Positions 43,790 to 56,564 of a DNA stretch of 64,000 nt are shown here, piece by piece. The stretch lies in contig NCSJ02000192.1 in NCBI GenBank assembly GCA_002812745.2, positions 1 to 64,000 of the forward strand, read 5' to 3'. The position numbers and the translations under genes are program-made. Every line of letters starts with the position of its first letter. Within the stretch, counting starts at the first letter, position 1. The notes under the pieces were generated by a model. It was not told the DNA's origin. It was given only the letters and a program-made list of their open reading frames with translations, and made no database searches. Origin of the DNA: Scytalidium lignicola. Taxonomy: Eukaryota > Ascomycota > Leotiomycetes.

Positions 43790-46086
43790 AAAATAAACGA
43801 TTTGCCGCNAAAAAAAAGCTACATGCTGATTACATTCGTCGGCGTTGATCAAGCTTGCATCGACCAGGAGGATCCCGACGAGAAGCGTGTTCAAATCGGT
43901 CTAATGAACCAGATATATTCTAATGCCGAAAAAGTCTTGATCTACCTCTGTGAGGACAATAAAGAAACTGACGGGGCACTGGATATCATGGGGCAGGACC
44001 CTACCATAACGGAATGTCTGGATAATTCACTATATCGTCACGATTTACAAGCTCTGTTTGCGACGAAGTATTTCTCACGCGTTTGGGTTATCCAGGAGAT
44101 TGATTTTCACATTGCTAGATTGCGCTATGTCGAGCCAAACAATCCAAAGTAGAAGCATTGGGGGAGCGGCGATTTCGTGGAATGTCCTGCCATGCTTCGA
44201 GAGTGGAGGACAAAGTCTTCGCTTTCTTCAGACTTTTGTTCGGTGCCTATCACTGGGGGTTGGTGGCCGACTATAGTCTTGCTGTGGAGCAGGTCGACAC
44301 TGGCATTACTGCTTTTCTAGCCGTCGATAGAAAGTGTCTTGGAGAAGTCCCGAAACGAGCGAGCAGGAGGAACCTCAACGACAACAAGGTAAAACTTGCC
44401 CTCATGGGTCCCAGATTTTCGTCGAGCGGCGTCACCACTACCGTACCAAGAACGTGGACAGATCTGTCTTACCAAACCGCCACTCCACGTGCCCAAAGTC
44501 CTCAAACAGACTGGGTCTCTCGTCGTCTATAGGCACATCTTGCTGGACCTGAATGAGCAACCTCCTAATAAGAGGCATTATGAGGAACCTCACAATTTTA
44601 GCATCTGCTTTGAGAAGGATTTCGCAAGAGAGACAGATCATGNTTTTTTTTATTCGGACATCCAAATGTTCTACGAGCGAATGTTCTGCGAGCGAAGTTC
44701 ATTCGAATGTGGTATCATTGCACCTTCGAAAGACCGCCGTCGACCACTGCTACACACTCATCGGAAAATGTACACTTGATATCTTCTGGTACCGGAAAGG
44801 CACCTGACATATCACCCTATCTTTCCCGGGAGAAACTCTGGCAGATGACGCTTTCTCCCTGGAACCTGAGGAACTCGATGCTCTTTGGACAGTTTATTAA
44901 ATTATGAAGCAGTATCCAGACTTCGAGGACGGNAAAAAAAGTCCGGAGAAGGCAACAGAGCACGTATGAAGATTATCAAAGGTTGCGCTCTACCCCTCGT
45001 ACGGAATATGGTGTTAACTCACTTTCCGAAATGGCCAATTTCCGAAGTTATTGGGAAGGGAGTAGTGGGTGGCAGCATGAATTGCGACGTGCCATACGTC
45101 TCGCTGATTTTGTTCGAGATTCCAGGTCATACATACTCTCGAACTTCTCTCAACTATTGGACATCTGGCTGCAGCGTGAGCAAAATGCCAATGCTATGGT
45201 GCGTAAATTCCTCTAAGCTTTACCCCGACATTGGTTTGAGACTTCGAATCAAGCACTTGATCACTCTGGAGGGGAGGCCTTGAAGAGTATTAGCGCTTGG
45301 AGAGAAGCAACAATACACTTGATGGCTAGCCTCGAATGGGAGAAAACCCAACCTCTGATGTGGGATTTCCCCGAAGTTGCTTTCCGGTCGTCGCTTTACG
45401 TACATCGTGAGGAATCTGAATACCTCCATAGTATCAACAAGGCCGAACAAATACTTGAGGAAATAAGTGCGAGTTTTGAGCGCGAAAACAAAAACTTCTT
45501 GAAGCTTTGGAATCGAGGAGAATTTGACACTGAAGAAGGTGTAAAGTGTCTTATTGGAGATTGGACGAAATTTAGACGGCCACTATGCTTTATTCGAATC
45601 TTGGGTGAGAAAGATGCCCGAAATCCACTATATCTGCAAAACGCTACAGGCTACAAACAGCCTAGAGAGCGTGTACACCGACTCATAGGCGATTACACCA
45701 TGAAAGTAGGACTGAGAATAGCCCATACAGATGAAAGCCGGAAACACAACGAGGATGTTCCTGAGGATGTGTATGTGGAGGCTTTCGTCCTTGAAAACCC
45801 GAACGGAGCCGGCAACCCTCATGCTCGACGCGGCCTCGATTGCGGCGACATCTTGAAAATCGTCTACCCACATGACGATAAGCGATTTCGTGTGCATTTA
45901 TTCGAAGAGGAATGGATGTCTGGCCCAAGGCGCGGGATAGAGAACTTATTTAAGGTCGATGACGATGATAATGAGGCAGTTAAAGATTCCAACAGTGAAA
46001 ACACGGAGGAGGGAGAAGATGAGGGAGATTGGAACGAAACCGACGGCTTTGACCTCAACGACATGGATTCGAAGCTCGCTGAGTGA
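43790..46086 (+). pseudogene. HET-domain gene with several frameshifts and ambiguous bases
   Basis: 43833-43960 reads VGVDQACIDQEDPDEKRVQI and LMNQIYSNAEKVLIYL, and FSRVWVIQEI follows near 44074, the middle of a HET domain. EDKVFAFFRLLFGAYHWG and VADYSLAVEQV follow in another frame (around 44210-44290), and then blocks such as YTLIGKCTLDIFW (around 44750) and a long open C-terminus (45280-46086) ending in an acidic stretch of Asp/Glu/Asn. Frame changes lie close to single 'n' plus homopolymer runs (43809, 44643, 44931), so some breaks may be sequencing errors. The N-terminal LSYxWG block is missing, so 5' truncation is likely in any case. Confidence 0.7.
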
Positions 46087-47128
46087 GCCCAAAAATTCGT
46101 ATAGTACTACGGTAGATCCCAAAGAATCCGTTCGTGAAATTATGCGTGAAGTAAGAAAAGAGAAGGCGTAGATGCACTAGTATTCAATATAATAAGAGCC
46201 TTCACATACAAATACTGGGCTGTGTTTAACATTATTATTCCGAATTTAGTCAATGTATTTGTCTTTAGTAAATTTTATCCTTGATAGTAGAGGTTAGAGG
46301 GCTCAAATGGCATAAAATACTCCTCTATTCTGGCTTGATTGATCGCAACCTCCGTACTAGATCAAGATTGGCATAGTTTCAAAGATTACGATTCTGCAGT
46401 TGAGCTGACTGTGAAGTAAGCGATACATGTTCCAGATCAAACTGGGTACTATCCTTTCCGTTTTCTCACAAGTGTCTATTGGTGGTGAGATAATTTACCC
46501 TGGCTATACTCTTTGGTCAATTCAAAGTACCATTGTTACAACAGACATAAAGTGCTCACAATCAGCCCCGCGCAACCTATCGAGCAGTCGGACGAGCCGT
46601 TTCCAAGGAGGGCCATCATCACGATAGGATACCAGTAGACGGAAAATGTGGATGAGCAGTACGACGATCAATGGAAACGGAGCAGAAGAAATTCCGATGT
46701 CACCAAAAGGTGCATTAGGAGGTCAAATATATTTGGATCATGCTATTATTCGAGGGCAGAAGGAGAACGGGCATTCAGTCCTTCGAGAGAATAATGTGCT
46801 CCTTCTAAAGATGACAATTGGGTAGAGGATTGCACTTGATTTAGACCACGTTATCTGGTATAGGAGTACAGGATATATATGGACGATGGATAAGAAAGAT
46901 CAACAATCCTGTAAAGGCACGAGAGCTATTTATACTAAATATTTTTCTAGCATAATGCTGACATTCTCTTAATATCAATTTCTTATTTCTTTGATGAACC
47001 TCATAGCTGAATACTATTTTTATTTATATTTTTACCTTTCACTCTAGTATTTTCATAGGCTCACAGAGTAAGTAGTAAATGTGAATTTAATTTCAATTAA
47101 TCTATTTATGCTTGACCTAGCAAGGATC
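46087..47128. other. Intergenic, nothing recognised
   Basis: About 1 kb between two convergent genes (HET pseudogene and amidase). AT-rich toward 47000. Short frames, for example 46427-46627, have no motif. Confidence 0.5.
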
Positions 47129-48754
47129 TTAACTTTTAAGTGCCTCGTCGACTTTCTTCATTATATTCAGCACTTTTTCCTCCTCTAGTCTCCTGCCGAC
47201 AATCTGCACGCCCGCCCATCCACCTTGATAAGCTTCAGGGTCATACAAGTTATGTAATTCCATATCTAGATCACTCCGAGGTTTGAAGTTTTTATCTACT
47301 GGATCCAAGATGGGGTCTGCTTGGAGAACAGGTACAATTCCTCCGACATAATCAATATACGGTACTACGAATCCAGTACTCTCCCAGTGATATGCATCTG
47401 GTGCTCCTAGGGGCACAGCAGTCATAGGGAGACCGGTACAAAGTAAGCAATCCATAATGCCTCCTTCGAAGCGGCTGTTGGTTTCCTTCCACCAGTCGCT
47501 GAATTCTTTGCGATAAGCGTCACGCTCGGCGTTCATATCCCAGTATTCCATGACCGATACTTCTAACTCAGGTCGTTTCATGAGAGGTTCGAGAACTGGT
47601 ACCCACGGTTCGCCAGCTTTATCAAGCATCCGTTGCGTCTCTTTCCCACCATCGGCGAAATAAAATTTCAGAACCATATCATGCTGCCGACGCAGCTGGT
47701 ATGCGTCAACTTCAAGCACTTCATGCCCCTGGGCACGTAACTTATCGACAACTAATTGCATTGCGCGTCTCACAGGCGGGTGATATGTAGTGACTCCATC
47801 GTCAAGAAAGACGCCGAAGTGATATCGAGGTTGTATCGGAAGGTCGCGCCATGGCATAGGAATCACTTGAGGGTCATCTTTCCATGTCTCTTGTCCAACA
47901 ACTGCTTTGAAAAATAACTCCACATCTTCCACACTACGAGTCATTGGACCCGCAGCACTGCGGATAGATTCTTGCCCAAACATGCTGTTTTCGGCTCCTT
48001 CATATGGGATACGTCCATTTGACGGTCGGAGAGCATACAGTCCACACCAAGAGGATGGATCTCTCAAGCTCCCACCCAGGTCAGTCCCAACTCCCAGGGG
48101 ACTTCCCCCAGCCAGCACCAGGGCAGCCTCGCCTCCAGAAGAACCACCTGGTGTAAGGGTACGGTTTGCTGGATGGCACGTCTCGCCAAATATATTATTG
48201 ACCGAGGAGCCCAACATTAGCGCCTGTGGAAGATTTGTTCGGACATAGACAATAGCGCCAGCATCGAGAAGGGCCTGTACAAGTACCGAATTCCTCTTGG
48301 GCATGCGATTTATGGCTGCTACGTAACCCATAGAACAAGGAATTCCCTCGACATTAAATTGATCTTTCAAAGAAATGGGCAGACCGTGAAGCAAACCGAC
48401 TGATTTTCCAGTGCGTTGGAGGTGCTCATCTAGTTCTTTTGCGCGTTTGAGCGCGACATCGAAGAAGACTTCGGTAAGGCAGTTGGTTAGCTGGTGGACG
48501 ACGGTTGCTCGGTGACAAAAGGCCTTAATGACTTGCTCAGCAGTCCATTCTCCAGCAACGGTTTTCTTCACAATCTGGTGTCCAAGAGTACCCGTGATCG
48601 CATCTTCTTCGGTAGTGAGGAATTTGGGGATGATTGGCAATACGTTCTTAATGGATGGATCCGGTAATTCTGAAGAGGGGATCAGCCATTCCTTTGGGAA
48701 CAGCGCATCACGCTGTTCTCTCTTCTGCCGTGCAAGCTCCTGCCAGGGTAACAT
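47129..48754 (-). CDS. Amidase (amidase-signature family, acetamidase/FAAH-like), 541 aa
   Basis: Hydrolyses carboxamides to acid and ammonia. An intact single-exon frame of typical family length. The Ser-cisSer-Lys triad is visible: Lys130 in LPISLKDQFN, Ser205 in TPGGSSGGEA and nucleophile Ser229 in GTDLGGSLRDPS. The spacings (75 and 24) are the same as in fatty-acid amide hydrolase. SLRDPSSWCGLYALRPSNGR is the form seen in fungal general amidases of the AmdS type. No signal peptide, so cytosolic. It is transcribed away from an APC permease across a 0.94-kb shared intergenic region, suggesting use of amides as nitrogen source (inference). Substrate is not predictable. Confidence 0.93.
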   Translation of the reverse strand: MLPWQELARQKREQRDALFPKEWLIPSSELPDPSIKNVLPIIPKFLTTEEDAITGTLGHQIVKKTVAGEWTAEQVIKAFCHRATVVHQLTNCLTEVFFDVALKRAKELDEHLQRTGKSVGLLHGLPISLKDQFNVEGIPCSMGYVAAINRMPKRNSVLVQALLDAGAIVYVRTNLPQALMLGSSVNNIFGETCHPANRTLTPGGSSGGEAALVLAGGSPLGVGTDLGGSLRDPSSWCGLYALRPSNGRIPYEGAENSMFGQESIRSAAGPMTRSVEDVELFFKAVVGQETWKDDPQVIPMPWRDLPIQPRYHFGVFLDDGVTTYHPPVRRAMQLVVDKLRAQGHEVLEVDAYQLRRQHDMVLKFYFADGGKETQRMLDKAGEPWVPVLEPLMKRPELEVSVMEYWDMNAERDAYRKEFSDWWKETNSRFEGGIMDCLLCTGLPMTAVPLGAPDAYHWESTGFVVPYIDYVGGIVPVLQADPILDPVDKNFKPRSDLDMELHNLYDPEAYQGGWAGVQIVGRRLEEEKVLNIMKKVDEALKS

Positions 48755-49698
48755 TATTGACTGGTTATTATTGTTGTGCCACGAATCTTCAAAGTACAGC
48801 CCAAGCTCTATCTCTGAAAAGGGACGTGTTGTATGTACAGCATCTCAGATCTCAGATCACGGTTCGGCGTTGCGAGGGGTTGCTCAGGTACTGTGTAAAC
48901 CCCGCGCAGACGCCCAGGGGTTAAAAATCCCTTTCCAGTCAAAATATCCCTGCAGCCGGTCTGTGGGGCAAGCAAATCCCAAAGTCTGGGGATTTGGTCT
49001 TTTTTAAGGTTGCAGCTCTCGAATCTAGATGCCGAATTCCGAAAGCTCCTCGGGAGGACGCCACTGAGAGTCAGAGCGTCCCAGCAAAGCATCTACAATA
49101 GCAGTGTCGCTGAACAGTAGTCTAACTTATGGCAGATCCAAGAGCTCTTGGTCCTTAGTGGGAGGAAATAACTAATAGATGATTCATCCTCAGGCAGGAT
49201 GCTGGTCAGGCTGCCTATAATCTCGAGCTGTCGCCCCCCCCCCCTACAGCGAGTACCATTAACTCGTAACTGTCAGGTATGCAGCATTATGCAGCGTCCT
49301 CACTATCCCTGCCAAGTGCTTCTACAACTGAACCCGCAAACTCTTTCTCGTTGAAGAAATTGGCCTATCTAAAGGCCGGCGGCGGCGGAGAGTTCTCGAT
49401 TAATACGAAACTGCCTCCGCCCACTTTTGTTTTCCGACGGTCCCGAATGCATCCCTGGAGGAGCCATGGCCTTTCTCCCTGTTCTGGCATATTGAACAAC
49501 CCAGGGACATGGTCCGATTTATTTAGATATCCTCAAGATTACTATCCCCTTCTTGATTGGTCAATGCCGGATAAGGAAAGTTTTAAATTTAAGGGTCCGA
49601 TTCCTCCATATTTGACATTGAACATATGATTCCGGCCGACCGTGATCTTCCTAAAAGCGACTTTCTAGGTCACGAATTTCTATCTCGCGGGAGAAAAT
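48755..49698. promoter_or_regulatory. Divergent intergenic region between amidase and permease
   Basis: Contains both promoters. GATAAG at 49570-49575 fits the HGATAR consensus for AreA-type GATA regulators of nitrogen genes, but a single 6-mer is weak evidence. A C-run of about 12 lies at 49235-49247. The open frame at 49279-49629 has no motif. Confidence 0.4.
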
Positions 49699-51484
49699 AT
49701 GGCAACAATGGGTCCGCCAGAGACCTTCGAGATGTCCTCGGGAATCCAGTCTAAGCAGGCTAAGCAGAAGGCAACTCCTGCGACGTTGCCTTCTGAAGAG
49801 CCTTCATCAATTGATGAAATAGTCTTTGTTGAAGCTGCAGAGCTCGGCGAAGAGGATAGAAAGCTCGCCGAGCTGGGATATACTCAAGTACGTTCAAACA
49901 AGAAGCTCCCCCTCATAAATCCGAGGAGGACTGTACGGGACGGCCTTCTTATTTGTGGCAGGTTTACAAGCGAGAATTCACGATGCTTTCGACATTTTCC
50001 TTCGCTGTCTCTATCTCAGGACTCTTTGCTTCAGTCACGACCACATTCTCTTTCCCACTATACGCAGGGGGATCCGCTTCAGCTGTCTGGTCTTGGTTCA
50101 TCTCAGGAATGGGGTGCATGTGTATTGCCCTCTCTGTCTCCGAACTCGTTTCTGCTTACCCAACCTGCGGAGGATTATACTTTACTAATAAGTATCTTGC
50201 TCCGTCAAGATGGGTAGCTGAGATTAGTTGGCTTTGTGGTTGGTTAAATCTCCTTGGCCAAATCGCAGGGGCAGCATCAGCAGAATATGGCGCAGCCCAG
50301 CTTCTTTTGGCTGCTGTTTCCATGGGTTCTGATTTTACATATTTTCCAACGCAGCAACATACGGTCGGTGTCATGGCTGCCATCGTAGTCCTGCATTCTA
50401 TCCTCAATTCCATGTCCACGAAATATCTCGAGCGGATGACGAAAACCTATGTCATTTTTCATATTGGTATCCTCATCAGCGCTTGCATCACCCTCCTTGT
50501 AATGCAAAAGCACAAGCATACGTCGGAGTACGTGTTCACAAACATCGAAAACAATTCTGGGTGGGAACCTGTTGGATTTTCCTTCCTATTCGGCTTCCTC
50601 TCAGTCTCCTGGACAATGACCGATTATGATGCCACAGCACACATTGCCGAAGAGATTCAAAATCCAGAAATCAAAGCGCCATGGGCAATCTCTACCGCTC
50701 TCGGCTTCACTTATGTTGCTGGATGGCTGTTTACCATCGTTTTATGCTACTGTATGGGAGAGCCAACGGATATTCTTGGCTCCCCAATTGGCCAACCTGT
50801 GGCTCAAATCTTTTACAACGTCACAGGCAAAAGCGGTGGTATCTTTTTCACTGTTGCAGCATTCATAGTCATGAATTGCTGCTCAATGGTTTCAATCCAA
50901 GCTGGATCTCGCACAGTCTGGGCTCTGGCAAGGGATGAAATGCTCCCACTTTCAAGGGTCTGGTACAAGATCAATGGAAGAACCAAGACACCAATCCTGG
51001 CTGTCTGGCTATTTACGACTTGTTGTATCCTCCTCAATCTGATCGGACTAGGGTCGTATATCACAATTTCCGCGATTTTTAATATTTGCGCCATCGCCTA
51101 CGATTGGAGTTATTGCATACCTATTATCAACAAACTCGTATTTGGACGTTTTGAACGGGGCCCGTGGCACCTTGGTCGTTTTTCTACCATTATTAACATC
51201 TGGGCTGTCGTATGGACTGCTTTTGTCAGTATCATATTTATCCTACCTGAGTTTAGGCCTGTCACGGCACAGAATGTCAGTGAATTCCTTGCTCTTCCAC
51301 TTTTAACAATTGCGTAGCATTAGCTAACACGACATTATAGATGAACTATGCCTCCGTCATCCTTTCAGCCATCTTTCTTTTCGCTTTTGCATACTGGCAC
51401 TTGGCTGGCAAGAAGTACTATCATGGACCACGAGTAATCGCACAAGTTTTAGATTATCCTGATCCCAAGTTTAAAGAGAATTAA
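49699..51484 (+). CDS. APC-superfamily amino acid/GABA-type permease, 548 aa
   Basis: Three exons (49699-49887, 49962-51275, 51341-51484), all phase 0, with introns of 74 and 65 nt; the second has a GCTAAC branch site. A hydrophilic N-terminus (about 65 residues) precedes 11-12 transmembrane segments. ELVSAYPTCGGLYF and WLCGWLNLLGQIAG (helices 2-3), SWTMTDYDATAHIAEEIQNP (helix 6 and the conserved AHIAEE loop) and GSRTVWALARDEMLP identify the fungal GABA/choline/amino-acid permease group (UGA4/HNM1-like). It acts as a plasma-membrane proton symporter in known members. The last exon supplies the final helix and a short tail YHGPRVIAQVLDYPDP. Intact; the substrate is undetermined. Confidence 0.92.
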
Positions 51485-51912
51485 ATTTCCTGTATTCCAA
51501 TCTTAATAATATTGGGTATATTAATCATTAATCAATATTAAATTAAAAGTATCTATAACTTTTCGGTTAAAAGGTTTAATAAACTGGTTTCACGTTTATA
51601 CAACTTTTTAAATGAACATTTTCAAATACTCTTATCAGAGGCGACCAATGAAGCCTGGATAGTTAAGGTAGAAGGTGAGGTAATACCGGCACTCTCACAT
51701 CTTACAAGTGTGTCTCGGGACCTCTTTTGCGTACGGATGCCCCATACACGTGCGGATAACGGACGGTAGCACGGGCCACAGACAGCGGGGTGTAAGACGT
51801 CTAACTCCACTTCTTCCATTTCATAATTCAACCCTCACATTATCCTCGTATTATTCGCGCAATACTAAACATCCTACGCCGAATATAATACTTCCATTCC
51901 ACCCTGCTTATC
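51485..51912. other. Intergenic, nothing recognised
   Basis: About 430 bp; AT-rich 3' side of the permease, then the promoter and leader of the ATPase gene. Confidence 0.5.
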
Positions 51913-54900
51913 ATGGACGACCGCTCGCCGTCCCTGCCTCCCTGTAAATGCTGCTCCACGTCCGACACGGGTTCGGAAGATAAAAATCCGGAGCAGGCGT
52001 GCTGTGACAGTATAATTTCAATCAGCTCTCGTGCGATCGGAACAAGTCTGATCTGTCTACTCTAGGTACCTGCCTGGAAATCGCGGCGCAACAAGAATGC
52101 GATGCACAGTGCGGTGATGACCAGGCGACGGACGAAGACTTGAAGGGTAAGAGAATTCTAATACTGGCGTGCTCGAGGCCCTTCACTTATGGTAGATAGA
52201 TGTCTCGACCTCTACGGAGACCGATTGCTGTTCCAGCAAGACTAAGCCTTCCGGCTCTGGCAGAAAGCCATGTAGGAAGCACCTCAAGGCCGCACATGAG
52301 CGGTATGCTACAATCCTAGAGGCGGTCGGCTGCATTTGTAAGGCTCTCATCGAACGTAACCTCGAGAGTTGCTGTTCCTCTACTCGAAATCCAGCGAGGC
52401 GATCTTCTGGCCATGCTTCCCTGAGAGCGAAGACGCCTAGTAGCAGTCTCCGCAGTACCAAATCGACTGGTTGCTCAAGGGCGCGCGCTCCGGGTGTTAA
52501 GTGCAGGAAGAAAACCCAGGTTCCTGAGAGAAAGATGGATTGCTGCGGGGGAAAGTTTGATGATTGCAGAGAAGGATCCTCTACCGGTGAAGTAAAGAGG
52601 GATACCTGCAGAGAAAAAACTAAAGACTGTGGGAATAAGGCTGCTTGCTGTGGAAAAACGACTGATGCCTGCAAGAAAGGTTCCACATCGCGGCCTTCTT
52701 CTCTAGCACAAGTTGGCTGTGAGGGCGAGTCTTGCTGCAGCACAAAGAGTGATACCGACCCAAAGGCTGCTGCATGTGACGCACCTGGGGGCTGCTCGTC
52801 CGATACTTGCTGTACTGGGCTTGAATGTCAAGATCATGGCGTGAATCTAAATACCACGCCTGCCTTAATCCCTCGTGACATTGAGAAGGATACAGTGACC
52901 ATTGAGCACGTTACACTTAGCGTAGAAGGGCTCACCTGCGTCGGCTGTGAGAACAAGCTTTTCCGGTCTCTCAATTCGATTCCTGGGATACGCCATCTCC
53001 AGACGAGCCTCGTGCTGTCACGAGCAGAATTTGATGTAGATGCAGGCGCTGGTTCTGTTAGCGATATCATCCGGGAGGTTACAAAGGCTACCGGATTTAC
53101 ATGTGAGAGAGTTCGTACTCAAGGGCAAAGCTTAGATATGCTCGTTCCTGGGGATGCCAGGAACTTTATCAATCAGAAACTGCCTCTTGGGGTGGAAGGG
53201 ATGGTGGCGCTCAATAAACAGACTGTACGCGTTACATACGACGCCCGGCTCGTCGGCGCCAGAGATCTGCTTAATGGCACGTTTGATACTACGCCTACTC
53301 TTGCTCCTCCTCGTCCTTATGCCGAGATGGAGTCGAGTGGCAAGCATGTCCGGCAGACAGCATATATGACAGCCTTCTCCGCTATACTGACAATACCTGT
53401 CCTCGTCCTGGCTTGGGCACCACTGCCCCAACACAAGATCTTGTACGGGGCGGTCTCCATGGCATTGGCGACCATTGTGCAGACAATTATCGCCGGACCA
53501 TTCTACCCAAGCGCAGTCAGAGCTCTCCTCTTTACTCGTGTAATTGAGATGGACTTGCTGATTGTCTTGAGCACCTCTACAGCCTACATCTTTTCCGTTA
53601 TTGCCTTTGCATACGAAGTCCGAGGCCACCCTCTGTCGACCGGGGAGTTCTTTGAAACGAGCACGTTACTCGTGACCCTGATCATGCTGGGGCGACTGGT
53701 GAGTGCTCTTGCTAGACACAAAGCCGTCGAATCGATCTCGATCAGATCGCTGCAAATTGGGACGGCGTTGCTTGTTGATTGCGATGGGCTAGGTAGTCGG
53801 GAAATTGATGCTCGTCTGCTGCAGTATGGCGATGTGTTCAAGGTCCTGCCTGATTCCCGCATCGCGACCGATGGGATCGTCATCGCCGGAGAAAGTGAAG
53901 TCGATGAATCAAACGTGACTGGTGAGGCAGTCCCGGTCGAGAAGTCTGTGGATTCCAAGATCATCGCGGGGTGCCTCAATGGCTCTGGCATATTGGTGGT
54001 CCGTCTCACGCGCTTGCCCGGCGAAAACACCATCAGCGAGATTGCAGCCATGGTTGACGCAGCAAAGTTCTCAAAACCAAAAATACAGCAGCTTGCAGAT
54101 CGTGTCGCGGCTTACTTTGTGCCAGTCATTGTGGGTGTCACCTTGATTACCTTTGTGTTATGGTTTGCAATTGGCAAGGCCGTTCGCCACCGGTCCAGCG
54201 GTTCTGCTGCTGTGCAGGCAATGACCTATGCGATCTCAGTGCTCATTATATCTTGCCCATGCGCCATTGGATTAGCTGTGCCAATGGTAGTTGTCATTGC
54301 TGGTGGTGTTGGCGCGAAACATGGAGTGGTCTTCAAATCAGCCGAAACTATCGAGATAGCACGAAAGGTATCTCATGTTGTCTTCGACAAAACTGGCACC
54401 CTTACTCAGGGGCGGCTGTATGTCTCGGCTGAAGAGTATTTGTCTGAATCACACTCATTTGCAGCGTCCCTTGCTCTGGGCCTTACTATCAATAGCAAAC
54501 ACCCCGTCTCCGCCGCTGTGGCAGCCCACTTGCAGGCACAGGGTGTTGAACCAGCTCCGGTCGAAGACGTGAAGTCCGTGACTGGGAGTGGCATGGAGGG
54601 CATTTGGGTTGGTGCAAGCGTTCGTGGAGGGAATTCCCGCTGGCTGGATATGCAAGCTATACCGCAAGTGGCGGTATTGTTATCCCAGGGTCTTACGGTC
54701 TTCTGTGTATCACTGAGGGGAGAATTGCTCGCTATTTATGGCCTGGATGATTTCCTCCGCCCGGATGCCAAACCAGTTGTTTCCGAGCTCCAGCGGCGTG
54801 GTATAGCTGTCTCCCTCGTAAGCGGTGATGACGAAGGCGCAGTCCAAAAGATTGGCCAGCAACTCGGAATCCCCGATGCCCAAATCAGGTCAAGATGCAG

Positions 54901-55303
54901 CCCTGGGGATAAACAGAAGTACGTCAAAGCCATCATGGACGAAGATAGAATCGTACTATTTTGTGGAGACGGTACCAACGACGCAGTAGCTCTTGCTCAA
55001 GCCAATATTGGCCTACACATGAACAGTGGAACTGATGTGGCCCAGAGCGCTGCCGACGCAGTTCTCGTCAGGCCTTCCCTGTCTGGGGTTCTTGTCCTAA
55101 TCGATCTTTCTCAAGCTGCCTTTCGTCGAATAGTCTTTAATTTCTCTTGGTCGTTTGTCTACAACACCTTCGCGGTCTTACTCGCTGGTGGAGCATTTGT
55201 AAATGCGCGTATTCCTCCACAGTATGCCGGACTTGGTGAGCTCGTCAGCGTCTTGCCGGTGATTCTGATCGCACTACAGCTGAGGTGGTTCAAGAGATGC
55301 TGA
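51913..55303 (+). CDS. P1B-type copper-transporting ATPase with Cys-rich N-terminus, 1093 aa (PCA1/CrpA-like)
   Basis: Three exons (51913-52009, 52066-52146, 52200-55303) join in frame. ATP-driven export of Cu(I) (or Cd) across the plasma or an internal membrane is the family role. The first 270 residues hold about ten CC pairs (CCSTSD, CCDS, CCSSK, MDCCGG, ACCGK, SCCST, TCCTG). An HMA domain follows with GLTCVGC (Cys306, Cys309). The transport site is SCPCAIGLAVP (Cys745-Pro-Cys747), the phosphorylated Asp789 lies in FDKTGTLT, the HP motif in SKHPVSAA, and GDGTNDAVAL contains Asp983. Eight membrane segments are expected. The Cys-rich extension is what distinguishes PCA1/CrpA detoxification pumps from CCC2-type Golgi pumps. 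Intact. Confidence 0.93.
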
Positions 55304-55937
55304 TTGCCGCATAGATCAGATACTAGATTGGACCTATGTAGATGTATACCAGGGGCATGAAACAACTTTACTAATGGAAACATTTCACTAATACACTATC
55401 ATTGCGTTCATGCGATATACAAAAGAACACAGTTTAATCATATTACACTCTGTAGGTGCCTTAAATGAGAATAAACGTGTATTAAGGATGCTTCATAAGA
55501 AAATCCATTTTGTAGGAACTGAGAGTGCTTATAAACGAGAGGGTTATTTGGATAGCATTATTCAATCTGGTAAACGAGGTGTGAAAGAAGTCATTGAACA
55601 ACTTGGAGGAACATTGCAGTCAAGGTAATAGGATTAAACAGTCGAGAATAAAAGATGACTGCAATAAATACGAGAAACCATATTAAATATTACGCAGGGT
55701 GATCACTAGCAAGCAATGTTGGGAATACTAACCCCATCTCAGCTTTCTCATATTTTGTAAGTTAAAAAGGAAGGGGCAAAAATTGAAACAATATTTTGTT
55801 ACAATAGTTGTATGTTAAATGCATTATTTGAGTATCTGATGCTTATCTCTTCAACTCCTAGCCACTATCCTACCTTCTCCGTATCTATGCTAATCACTGA
55901 ACTTGGCGACGACAAACGAAATTGCTCGTCAATAGAT
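55304..55937. other. Intergenic with one unassigned small ORF
   Basis: A 72-codon frame at 55410-55628 (Lys/Gly-rich, ends IEQLGGTLQSR) is not recognised and has no flanking splice signals I trust. The rest is AT-rich. Confidence 0.35.
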
Positions 55938-56126
55938 AATATTTCGATCAGATATGGACCAGGCAGTTACCCAGCTGTCATTGATTTGATCTCTCGCGGC
56001 AAGATCGATGTGAAGAGGCTAGTCGCGAATCAATATAGATTTGAACAAGCTGAGGAGGTGTTGAAGTTGGTCAAGGTGGGACCACATGATATATTCATGG
56101 TCATGATTGCAGGTGTTCTGTCATGA
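55938..56126 (+). pseudogene. C-terminal scrap of a zinc-type sugar-alcohol dehydrogenase (MDR family)
   Basis: SIRYGPGSYPAVIDLISRGK followed by IDVKRLVANQYRFEQAEEVL and a DIFMVMIAG end is the last approximately 60 residues of sorbitol/xylitol/arabinitol dehydrogenase-like enzymes. The catalytic zinc domain and Rossmann fold are absent upstream, so this is a relic rather than a gene. Confidence 0.6.
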
Positions 56127-56564
56127 AAGCTTTGCGTTTTATTAGCATAGACGACAGGAATAAGACTGTTCGTTCTCTCTACATCCCTTACGTATTAGAA
56201 TTCAATTATCTTGCGAATTACCTCGAGGACCCACTAAAGATTGCATCAGCTTAACTAGAAATATTGGATATTGAGGATTAGGTATTAGAAGAATGCAATT
56301 ATATAATATATATGTCTGTAACAATAGTGATACATATATCTTTAATAAAAACAAGCCATGCTATTTTCTATTAGTCGTCATTCGTAAATTATTAAAATAT
56401 TTCTTTTCCAAGAAAGTCTTTAACCACTTCTTGATCACCAAGAATGTCTGGCTTTTGCATAGAAATTAAAGAGGCAGTGTATATATGTTATCTACCCTTT
56501 AAATTCTCTTTGGATATTCACAAACTATAGCAGAACACGAAGTGATACATTGCAATACATATAA

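Noticed and set aside
49279..49629. 116-codon open frame upstream of the permease
   Set aside because: No motif, overlaps the divergent promoter region, and composition is not gene-like.
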